Below are positions 6,296-13,311 of a stretch of 20,647 bases of DNA, in pieces; position 1 is the first letter of the stretch, and each line of letters starts with the position of its first letter. This DNA comes from a virus. The position numbers were made by a program, and so were the translations under genes. The stretch spans positions 1 to 20,647 of IMG/VR virus record IMGVR_UViG_3300028553_000200; one strand, written 5' to 3'. The notes beneath the pieces are model-generated. The model ran no database searches, was not told the DNA's origin, and saw only the letters and a list, made by a program, of their open reading frames with translations.

Positions 6296-9200
6296 TTAAA
6301 TATTCTCAAATGAAGCACCTGTTGGGGTGATGTAAAAAGTAATATCTATAAATTCTAACGCTCTAGTTGGTTTGATGTATATCTTACCTGTCAATTGGTT
6401 TCTATCCAAATCAGCCGGATCTGAAGAAACTGTTACACGGAAATCGTATAAACCTCTATCTCTTCTGATAGCGTCTAGGATTGGATTAACCGCATCCAAG
6501 AAGTCTTGTCTAACCTTGGCATCGTTTTGTTCGAATAATAACCTTACAGATACCGCAGAAATCAATTTACGTGCTTGTAATAACAATCTTCTAACATTGA
6601 TTCTGTCTAACGCAGATTCTCTAATTTGTAAAGTCTTGTTACCCCAAATTACAGTTCCAACATCAGAGAAAGTCGCAATAGGATTAATTCTACCTTTGTA
6701 TAAAGTATCTCTTTCTTCTTGTGTTAGTTTTCGTCTAGCCTTAACTGCATTAACAATACCACGAGTATAACCTGCCGCAGCAAACCAAGGAAAAGCGATA
6801 TTGTCAGTTAATGCTAAGTTTCTACATACCTCCGCAGTTGGAGGAATATAAACCTGAGTGTTATTAACCGTGTCTCTTGTTAATACCCAAGGATAATATG
6901 TTGCCGTATAATTAGAATCAATATTACTTTCTTCCAAACTATCAACCGCTTCTTGAGGGAAAATACTATTGATTGGGTCACTAGTATTTGGTGCTAACAT
7001 ATTATAGTCGGGTGTTGTACAAATATATATTGAGTCAGCCCTATCAAACTCTACCATTTCTATTGCCGCCTCAACTAAGTTAGAATTAAATACATAATCA
7101 ATACCTGGTGTTGTGAAAACATTAATATTAACCGCTTCTGGATTTGAAAATGTTTGTTGAGCTAACAAGTAAGCATAATAGTCAGTGTTAGCGTAATCTT
7201 CACTATTATTACCAACTGTAATACGTTTAAATGTTCCATTACCAGTCGCAGTTGGATATCTTAATGATGTACAAACACCTCTTAAGAAACCAGATCCACC
7301 TAATCTGAATTCATCACCATTTGATCTTCTTTCTCTATACACATCCCAACCATCAAAACCGCCTCGACACAATAAAGTAAATTTACGTGCGTTTAACCTA
7401 TAATATGGATTTGTCGCATTTTCTGGGTCTGTGATAAATTCACCAGAACCAACTTGGAACGCGGATGTACCACTAGTTGTAAAGAAGTTAGATATTGTAA
7501 TAGCCGAAGCGTTTTTATCCATATGGAAACCTTGAGTTTTAAACGCCCAATTAGTACCAACACCTTCACAAGTATCTATTGGATTTTGTTTTCCTTTATA
7601 TCCAAAGAAATCAATATCATATCCAATAGTATCTGAAATACCTAAATATGTTCTTTTTACATTATCCCCACCACTTCTAGATATATCATCTGCACCCGAT
7701 ATTAAACCAAATGGTGGATTGTATATAACTTCACCAGGGAAATCATATTTTGTTTTATAAATTGGGAATGGAGATTTAACGCCAGCATACTCCCTAAACA
7801 TATAACCTTCAAATCCACAAGGTAAGGCATCAGTTGGAGCATCTTCATTCATCTCCAACATCACATATTTTGAATTCATTTGGAACTCACCATTACTAGT
7901 ACCAATCTTTTTAGCAATAAAACTATTTTCATTGGGGTTCATCGTACAATTGGTGAATCTCTCAATTACCACAGGATTAGCATCAGTATCAAAGAAATCA
8001 CGTACAAATACATCAAATGTTCCATTATTGAACGACATATTACCAATTGATATTTTTACTTCCGTATTAGCGGCATCACCATCAGCTATTGTAATAAACT
8101 TAAATAGATTGAATACTTTATTACCTCTTAATTCAGAAACAACCCAAGGTGATTCCGGTGATTGATATTGTTCCAAATACCATCCAATTGATGTTGATAC
8201 TTGAGAAATTGCTGAATCTAAAGAAGTCAAATTACAATTCAAACCTCTGATATAACCTTTTCTGTAAGCGTAATTTAATAAACTTTGGAATCTTTCTTCC
8301 AAAAATAATGGTACAACAGTTCTAGGTTTTGCAAAGTTAGAGTAACCAAATACCTTACCAATATAATTAACATTTGAATTTGAGAATGAAGTTTCAAAGA
8401 AGAAAGTATCTCCGTCCTTATCTGTTACATTTACCCCAAAAGTTGAATATGGGTTTTTAGTTACCGCAGAATATGTTCCAATACAATTCAATGACACATC
8501 AGTCAAACCCGTTACTTGATAAGCTGGACCTGTACTATTACTACCATAAGTAGCAATACCCCTTGAACGTAATGTGGCGATAACCAAATCATCGTAATTA
8601 GTATACGCCATACCTGAGAACACATATATAGTTCCAGTGACAATACCCGAATAACAAGTTACAACAACAGGTGTTGGAGTAGTCGTTGGTGTTGGTGTTG
8701 GTAATGGTGTCACACAAGGATTAATTGGTGTTGGTGATGGTGGTGGCGGTGGCGGTGGCATCGTTGAAGTTATTGTTGTCGGCAACACCGTCAATCCAGA
8801 TACAATAGAATAATACGAAAACCCAGTATACATTGAATTAATACCAGTATGGTCAAACAAAGCATAATACCAAGGGTCATTAGCTGGGGCGTTGTAATTA
8901 ATAAGACTAGCATCAACATTATCTACTTTAAACACATTAGTTGCGGCAGTATATCCTGTTGAAACTAAGGCTGTGTAATCTGAACCCGAAATTGGTCCAT
9001 AGTAGTAAATTGAATTGTCATCCAAACTTGGGGTAATTAATACATCCAATATTTGTTGATACATATTATCCCTCAAGGTACTAATTGAACCGTTGAACTG
9101 TTCAAAAGGTAAATCAATTTTACTTAGAATTAATGGTTCAATACTTGATGTAAAGGCAATTGTTTCCACATTGTTAGTACAACCAGTAAAGTCAATTGAA

Positions 9201-9637
9201 TAATCATAGATTGAGTACCCAGTACAAACTGGTTCACAAGTACCTGATGGTATTGTTGAACCCAAACATAAGAAATCAACGGTTGATTGGTCAACATTTG
9301 CAATTGTTGATATAGACCAAGATGGTCCCGCATCATAACCTGATAATCCCAATATTCTTGTTACAAATAATTGATTAGATTGTTGCAAATACGCCTTGGC
9401 AATATAAGCCGCCTCATATTTTGGTATTTGTGTGTTGATGAATTTTTCTGGTGAAGTACCACCAAAGTAGGCTGTGAACTCGTCAAAGTTTCTAATGAAT
9501 ATAGGTTCAAAAGCGGGACCTTTAAGAGTTTCACCGACAATACCTAATGTTGTAACACCCACACTCTGTGATACAAAACTTAAGTCAACTTCGGAAGTAT
9601 AAACACCTGGTGATACGAAAACTTTAGAATTAGACAT
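6296..9637 (-). CDS. Tail sheath protein, extra-long with proline-rich linker (T4 gp18-like)
   Basis: The N-terminus (FVSPGVYTSEVDLS, residues 7-20) and the C-terminus (IYIKPTRALEFIDITFYI, then TPTGASFENI) are the hallmark ends of contractile tail sheath subunits. These assemble in helical rings around the tube and shorten on injection. A typical sheath middle, YPWVLTRDTVNNTQVYIPPT followed by AVKARRKLTQEERDTLY, lies near residues 910-1000. The protein is 1113 residues against 659 for T4 gp18. The excess sits mainly between about residues 100 and 560 and includes a P/T linker (MPPPPPPPSPTP to PTPTPTTTPTP, residues about 293-323) flanked by beta-rich, Cys-containing segments. These are likely surface-exposed insertion domains. 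A terminator follows. A TATTTAT motif lies 36 nt upstream of the ATG at 9637. Confidence 0.93.
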   Translation of the reverse strand: MSNSKVFVSPGVYTSEVDLSFVSQSVGVTTLGIVGETLKGPAFEPIFIRNFDEFTAYFGGTSPEKFINTQIPKYEAAYIAKAYLQQSNQLFVTRILGLSGYDAGPSWSISTIANVDQSTVDFLCLGSTIPSGTCEPVCTGYSIYDYSIDFTGCTNNVETIAFTSSIEPLILSKIDLPFEQFNGSISTLRDNMYQQILDVLITPSLDDNSIYYYGPISGSDYTALVSTGYTAATNVFKVDNVDASLINYNAPANDPWYYALFDHTGINSMYTGFSYYSIVSGLTVLPTTITSTMPPPPPPPSPTPINPCVTPLPTPTPTTTPTPVVVTCYSGIVTGTIYVFSGMAYTNYDDLVIATLRSRGIATYGSNSTGPAYQVTGLTDVSLNCIGTYSAVTKNPYSTFGVNVTDKDGDTFFFETSFSNSNVNYIGKVFGYSNFAKPRTVVPLFLEERFQSLLNYAYRKGYIRGLNCNLTSLDSAISQVSTSIGWYLEQYQSPESPWVVSELRGNKVFNLFKFITIADGDAANTEVKISIGNMSFNNGTFDVFVRDFFDTDANPVVIERFTNCTMNPNENSFIAKKIGTSNGEFQMNSKYVMLEMNEDAPTDALPCGFEGYMFREYAGVKSPFPIYKTKYDFPGEVIYNPPFGLISGADDISRSGGDNVKRTYLGISDTIGYDIDFFGYKGKQNPIDTCEGVGTNWAFKTQGFHMDKNASAITISNFFTTSGTSAFQVGSGEFITDPENATNPYYRLNARKFTLLCRGGFDGWDVYRERRSNGDEFRLGGSGFLRGVCTSLRYPTATGNGTFKRITVGNNSEDYANTDYYAYLLAQQTFSNPEAVNINVFTTPGIDYVFNSNLVEAAIEMVEFDRADSIYICTTPDYNMLAPNTSDPINSIFPQEAVDSLEESNIDSNYTATYYPWVLTRDTVNNTQVYIPPTAEVCRNLALTDNIAFPWFAAAGYTRGIVNAVKARRKLTQEERDTLYKGRINPIATFSDVGTVIWGNKTLQIRESALDRINVRRLLLQARKLISAVSVRLLFEQNDAKVRQDFLDAVNPILDAIRRDRGLYDFRVTVSSDPADLDRNQLTGKIYIKPTRALEFIDITFYITPTGASFENI
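8670..8760 (-). repeat. Low-complexity Pro/Thr-coding repeat inside the sheath gene
   Basis: The plus strand shows repeated GGTGTTGGT and GGTGGCGGT units, encoding on the minus strand runs of Pro and TP/PT dipeptides interrupted by a short non-repeated piece (INPCVTPLP). It codes for a flexible linker joining two parts of the sheath insertion and is a likely site of length variation. Confidence 0.75.
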
Positions 9638-9673
9638 TTTTTTTTAGTGTTTAGTAATTTATTTATTTATTAC

Positions 9674-9680
9674 ATAAATA
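9674..9680 (-). promoter_or_regulatory. TATTTAT motif upstream of the sheath gene
   Basis: AATATTTAT on the minus strand lies 36 nt before the sheath ATG at 9637. It is 21 nt from the -35 side of the rightward promoter at 9701, so the two transcription starts diverge from one short intergenic region. Confidence 0.45.
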
Positions 9681-9700
9681 TTAAAGAAAAATGTAAAATA

Positions 9701-9731
9701 CTTGACATATAGATATGTATATATAAATTGA
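9701..9731 (+). promoter_or_regulatory. Host-type promoter for the RHH gene
   Basis: CTTG (9701-9704), 19 nt, then TAAATTGA (9724-9731) fits the Bacteroidota pattern TTTG-N19-TAnnTTTG with one mismatch in each box. Read as an E. coli-type promoter it has a perfect TTGACA (9702-9707), but TATAAA follows after only 14 nt. It differs from the TATTTAT elements before the virion genes, which suggests early or constitutive expression by host polymerase. Confidence 0.5.
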
Positions 9732-9747
9732 GTAGAATTAATTCTAC
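9732..9747. promoter_or_regulatory. Perfect 16-bp palindrome, candidate operator for the RHH regulator
   Basis: GTAGAATTAATTCTAC is a perfect palindrome immediately downstream of the -10/-7 box and 12 nt before the ATG of the RHH gene. Its place at the expected transcription start fits autorepression by the dimeric RHH protein. There is no T-run after it, so it is not a terminator. Confidence 0.5.
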
Positions 9748-9759
9748 CTTTTTTCTGCT

Positions 9760-9924
9760 ATGGATGATAAGGAGAAGAAAATCAAAAATTTAAAAATATC
9801 TATTGAGGTTCATAATGTACTCAAAAGTTATTGTGATAAAAATGGTATCAAGATGTATCGTTTTTTAGAAAAATTGATTGTTGAAAAATGTAAAGAAAAA
9901 AAAGATATCTATGGGGATAATTAA
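9760..9924 (+). CDS. Small ribbon-helix-helix DNA-binding protein
   Basis: ATG 9760 to TAA 9922-9924 encodes 54 residues. A short basic N-terminus (MDDKEKKIKN) leads into a strand LKISIEV (about residues 11-17), a helix HNVLKSYCDKNG and a second helix MYRFLEKLIVEKCKEKK. This is the order of MetJ/Arc-type RHH repressors, in which paired strands of a dimer enter the DNA major groove. The gene is read rightward inside a leftward late block and its last four bases overlap the end of the gp15-like gene tail to tail. It has its own host-type promoter and a palindrome just before the start, which suggest an autoregulated repressor, possibly also affecting the divergent sheath promoter. It occupies the gap between gp15-like and gp18-like genes where T4 keeps terminase genes. 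Confidence 0.75.
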   Translation: MDDKEKKIKNLKISIEVHNVLKSYCDKNGIKMYRFLEKLIVEKCKEKKDIYGDN

Positions 9925-10958
9925 ATTAATTTACTAATTATCCTTATTGTACTATCACTCAAAGTATCAACCTTAACAATATCAATTCTTATTACATCCC
10001 CACTATTTAATTGGATTAAATTAACATCAGAACCATAATAATCATTATTGATAAACACATCATATGAATCAATATTGGTTGTTTGTTCAATAGTCAAATC
10101 CGTAATATAATTAAATCGTTCTGATAATGATGTTACACCAACTTTAAATACAGAATTTATTTCAGTTGTATCATTTGGAATATCTTTTCTTTTACCCCTA
10201 CTCACACTCCTTGTATCAGTTTCAAAAACTTGAAGCGCTCTTGTAATTGCTGGGCTAACCTCAAATTCATTTTCATCAATCAAAAATCCCAACATTGTGA
10301 ATTCATAACTTTGGATATAATATTTTCTTTTCTCCATATCCATCACGGATTCATCAGTAATCCCTCCCATTATAATTGGAATGTAATGTCCTTTAATAAC
10401 TTGATATGCTTGTCTTGACGAAAACTTCTCAATTACAATTTTATTGAATGAGTTTAACTCCCTCATTCTATTACAAATTATTTTTACTTGATAGGTTATA
10501 TCAATTGGTACTGGTTGGGGTATTGTATATATATCCATACCTACTCTATTCCCATCCCAAGTTGGAACTTGAGCATAAAAAAATTGTCTCCTATTTGGTA
10601 TTGTATATAGTGTAGCTGGATTAGTTCCATATTTAACTTCAGGAGTTCTAACAACTGTTATAAATGGGGGTTCTGCGTTTTTATCTATATTTTGGAAATC
10701 CCAAGTCTGTGTAAATTGTGCCCAATTCTGAGTGGTCATTAATATATCAACATTTGGTACTACCTTACCATCAACAGATAATCTTAGCTCATTCTTAACA
10801 AAATCCAAAAACCCACCATCCAAATCAGCATGTAGTAATGATTTGGGTAGATATGTTCCGTCCTTATTGATTTTATCCAACAACTCTTGCCTTCTAGCCA
10901 ATAAAATTTTGGATTCAGTTAATGGTAAATTCTTTTTAATCTTTTTAGGTAATGGCAT
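9921..10958 (-). CDS. Tail terminator / sheath-stabilising protein (T4 gp15-like)
   Basis: At 345 residues it is somewhat longer than T4 gp15 (272 aa), which caps the finished tail and joins it to the neck. The middle part matches the gp15 pattern as I remember it: PVPIDITYQVKIICNRMREL (residues 150-168; gp15 has a PIkmiYELsifTRyedd stretch), a helix, then IPIIMGG (residues 193-199), and DMEKRKYYIQSYEFTMLGFL (207-226; gp15 has a similar RRRIEWSLTFEVNGW). The N-terminal 70 residues are basic and helical and lie outside this core. The start is ATG 10958, two bases after the stop of the upstream neck-like gene, so the two are probably translated together. The order neck, gp15, gp18, gp19 agrees with T4. 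Confidence 0.65.
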   Translation of the reverse strand: MPLPKKIKKNLPLTESKILLARRQELLDKINKDGTYLPKSLLHADLDGGFLDFVKNELRLSVDGKVVPNVDILMTTQNWAQFTQTWDFQNIDKNAEPPFITVVRTPEVKYGTNPATLYTIPNRRQFFYAQVPTWDGNRVGMDIYTIPQPVPIDITYQVKIICNRMRELNSFNKIVIEKFSSRQAYQVIKGHYIPIIMGGITDESVMDMEKRKYYIQSYEFTMLGFLIDENEFEVSPAITRALQVFETDTRSVSRGKRKDIPNDTTEINSVFKVGVTSLSERFNYITDLTIEQTTNIDSYDVFINNDYYGSDVNLIQLNSGDVIRIDIVKVDTLSDSTIRIISKLI

Positions 10959-10960
10959 AA

Positions 10961-11461
10961 TTATAATCCTCTAAATTCATTATCTACTACAGCTGATGCT
11001 ATAATAGTTCTATAATAAGGTTTATACCCCGCATAGTTATGTTTGTTGTCAGATACAACCCTACCATCATTATTAACAATATAGTATCTGATTCTATCCT
11101 CAGTTTCGTAATAACCCAAGTAATCCCCAAATTCAATATCAACTCCCAACTCATCCAATTGTTTTTGGTATGTTGAGAATTTCATATTACCTGGTTCAAA
11201 TTGATTTATCTTATTTCCAGCAATCTGTTTATTCTCTGGTGCCATAATCTGAACATAACCCTTTAATTCAATTGGGGGTAAAAATTTAATTCCATCTTTT
11301 AATGTTTCACCATATACATCGTCAGTCTTGGTTTTCATTCTATCTACACGATACAATACAACGGTGAAATTCATATCACCATACAACCATTCTTCCCCAA
11401 TAGATAAGTCCAAGTTATAGTCTTCAGCTCCAAAAAACTTACCAACCCTTGTTATAGGCAT
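10961..11461 (-). CDS. Probable neck/head-completion protein (gp14-like by position)
   Basis: This protein is 166 residues from the chosen start and beta-rich. Segments include FTVVLYRVDRMKTKTDDVYGE near residues 32-52, a strand pair LKGYVQIM, and C-terminal DRIRYYIVNNDGRV. It has no catalytic motif or membrane segment. It sits directly before the gp15-like gene with a 2-nt gap, the place of gp14 in T4, which forms the neck between portal and tail. Sequence resemblance to gp14 is not strong enough for me to be sure, and another adaptor or connector is possible. I chose ATG 11461 (MPITRVG) over ATG 11473 because the TATTTAT element ends 16 nt before 11461, in line with other genes, but only 4 nt before 11473. 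Confidence 0.5.
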   Translation of the reverse strand: MPITRVGKFFGAEDYNLDLSIGEEWLYGDMNFTVVLYRVDRMKTKTDDVYGETLKDGIKFLPPIELKGYVQIMAPENKQIAGNKINQFEPGNMKFSTYQKQLDELGVDIEFGDYLGYYETEDRIRYYIVNNDGRVVSDNKHNYAGYKPYYRTIIASAVVDNEFRGL

Positions 11462-11477
11462 TTTGTTTATCATATTG

Positions 11478-11484
11478 ATAAATA
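11478..11484 (-). promoter_or_regulatory. TATTTAT motif (putative late promoter core), neck-like and gp15-like genes
   Basis: AATATTTAT on the minus strand ends 16 nt before ATG 11461. It lies in the 60-bp divergent gap to the helicase gene and should serve the neck-like/gp15-like pair. Confidence 0.5.
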
Positions 11485-11521
11485 TTAAACTTTCAACTAT
11501 TTTTATGTTAAAATCTTTATT

Positions 11522-13288
11522 TTGACTTTAACAGGAAAAACATCAACTCTTATTGAAACAAAAGCTCTATATATTTTAGATAATTATTTGGGTGGGAACA
11601 ATTATATCCTCAAACTAAAAAATCTAAAAGAAACCAATAAGAAATTCTATCCCACCAGATCCCAATCAGAATATATCGTAAATTATAATTCAGTTGAACC
11701 AAAGGTTGCCAAGAAATGGGTGAACATAGAACCTTATTTCGCAAAGAAGATTGCTGATGAAAAAAATATGTTGAACATCCCCACAGACGTTTGGGTTGAA
11801 AAATTATTGGTTGATAAAGAAAAATCTTATCACATTTGGGGTAAGTTTAACACTGGTGATACGTTATCAGATATGTGGTTACCTAAAGCCGCGTTATTGA
11901 AAACACATAACACAACTGAAGTTAAAATTGATTATTCAAAGTATAGTCATAGGACGCCCTTGGAACATCAAAAGGTCGCCATTGAGAAATTGGTTGGTAG
12001 TAAAAAATTCATATTAGCAGACGATATGGGCCTGGGAAAAACAACTGCGGCAATCATAGCCTCACTAGAAACAAATGTTAAGAAAATCTTAATAATATGT
12101 CCCGCTTCATTAAAGTTAAATTGGGAGAGGGAAATTAGAAATTATTCCGATAGAAGTGTTTATATTTGTGAGGGAAAGAATTTCTCCACCGAGCACGATA
12201 TTGTTATCATAAATTATGATATTGTTAAAAATTTCTATGATTTAAAAGATAAGGAGAACTCCCCAATTACAAAAGGTAATTTTGATTTGATTATAATGGA
12301 CGAGGCACATTATGTTGCAAATCCCCAATCATTGAGAACGAAATTGATTAATAGTTTTGTTAAGAGTTCAGAATACCTTTGGTTGTTAACAGGAACTCCA
12401 ATGACAAACAGACCAATCAATTATTATAACTTATTAAACTTAATTGAAAGTCCTGTAGCTCAAAATTGGATGGCTTATGTTATTCGGTATTGTCAAGGAT
12501 ATCAATTCAAGGCGGGAAATAGAAAGGTGTGGAATGTCAACGGAGCATCTAACTTGGAAGAATTAAGAGATAGGACATCAAGACAAGTGTTAAGAAGATT
12601 AAAAGAAGATGTTTTGGATTTACCTGAGAAGATTATAACCCCAATCTATTTGAGATTAAAATCAAAGAAATATGAAGAATTGATGGGGGAATATTATGAG
12701 TGGTATAATAAAAACCCTAACGAATCAAAATCATTAACCGTTCAATTTAATAAGTTGATGAAGGTTAGACAAGCAATTGCCGAAGGAAAAGTACCTGATA
12801 CAATTGAATTTATTGAGAATGTATTGGAACAAGGCAAGAAGGTTATTGTATTCACAAACTTTACTGATACCCTACAACAAATCCACACCCACTTTGGGAA
12901 GAAATCAGTTTATTTGGATGGGACTTGTTCAAAGGCTCAAAGACAATACGCTGTTGATCAATTCCAAGATAATGAAAAGATATCTGTATTCGTTGGTAAT
13001 ATTCAAGCAGCAGGAGTTGGTATTACATTAACCGCAGGAGAAGCAGTTATATTCAATGACTTATCGTTTGTTCCCGCACATCACCAACAGGCTGAAGATA
13101 GAGCTTATAGATATGGGCAGAAAAATTGTGTTTCAGTTTATTACCCAATCTTTGATAATACTATTGAGGGTGTTATATATGATATGTTAATTAATAAAAA
13201 GAATATCATTGATACTGTTATGGGCGATAATATTGATAAGGCTGAATTTATAGAACAGATAATGAATAAGATTAACGTATCACATTGA
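11522..13288 (+). CDS. SNF2-type (SMARCAL1-like) superfamily 2 DNA helicase/translocase
   Basis: This 588-residue protein has all SF2/SNF2 motifs: Q-like PLEHQKVAIEKL (146-157), Walker A DDMGLGKTT (167-175), Ia ICPASLKLNW, Walker B DEAH (260-263), motif III LLTGTPM (288-294), motif V GNIQAAGVGITLT (492-504) and motif VI QAEDRAYRYGQ (523-533). The Q-A-E-D-R-A-.-R form is typical of SNF2 proteins, and the compact build resembles the annealing-helicase (SMARCAL1/HARP) group. It would act on branched or annealing DNA, the job T4 gives to UvsW. About 140 residues precede the motor and are not recognised. The start is TTG 11522: the only nearby ATG (11505) is out of frame, and the frame is closed by TAA at 11486. 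TATTTTTAT lies 15 nt upstream as a longer version of the motif. The next gene starts 23 nt after its stop. Confidence 0.88.
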   Translation: MTLTGKTSTLIETKALYILDNYLGGNNYILKLKNLKETNKKFYPTRSQSEYIVNYNSVEPKVAKKWVNIEPYFAKKIADEKNMLNIPTDVWVEKLLVDKEKSYHIWGKFNTGDTLSDMWLPKAALLKTHNTTEVKIDYSKYSHRTPLEHQKVAIEKLVGSKKFILADDMGLGKTTAAIIASLETNVKKILIICPASLKLNWEREIRNYSDRSVYICEGKNFSTEHDIVIINYDIVKNFYDLKDKENSPITKGNFDLIIMDEAHYVANPQSLRTKLINSFVKSSEYLWLLTGTPMTNRPINYYNLLNLIESPVAQNWMAYVIRYCQGYQFKAGNRKVWNVNGASNLEELRDRTSRQVLRRLKEDVLDLPEKIITPIYLRLKSKKYEELMGEYYEWYNKNPNESKSLTVQFNKLMKVRQAIAEGKVPDTIEFIENVLEQGKKVIVFTNFTDTLQQIHTHFGKKSVYLDGTCSKAQRQYAVDQFQDNEKISVFVGNIQAAGVGITLTAGEAVIFNDLSFVPAHHQQAEDRAYRYGQKNCVSVYYPIFDNTIEGVIYDMLINKKNIIDTVMGDNIDKAEFIEQIMNKINVSH

Positions 13289-13295
13289 TATTTAT
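13289..13295 (+). promoter_or_regulatory. TATTTAT motif (putative late promoter core), SOD fusion gene
   Basis: GATATTTAT begins right after the helicase stop and ends 16 nt before ATG 13312. A second copy (13300-13306) follows 4 nt later, only 5 nt from the ATG, so the first is the better placed one. Confidence 0.5.
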
Positions 13296-13311
13296 AGGAT
13301 ATTTATATCTT

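Noticed and set aside
6372-6770. Open frame of 132 codons on the plus strand opposite the sheath C-terminus
   Set aside because: It overlaps the most conserved part of the sheath gene in antisense and shows no family resemblance or upstream signal.
10900-10935. LTESKILLARRQELL near the gp15-like N-terminus, compared with the LTE...LLLE tag
   Set aside because: The spacing and ending differ (no hydrophobic-x-Glu end at the expected place), and it lies within a longer basic helix, so the match may be chance.
13285-13311. TTG start giving nine extra hydrophobic residues (MIFIGYLYL) on the SOD fusion, resembling a signal peptide
   Set aside because: The TTG overlaps the helicase stop and the codons coincide with the TATTTAT element. 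ATG 13312 has the normal spacing, so the hydrophobic stretch is probably not translated.
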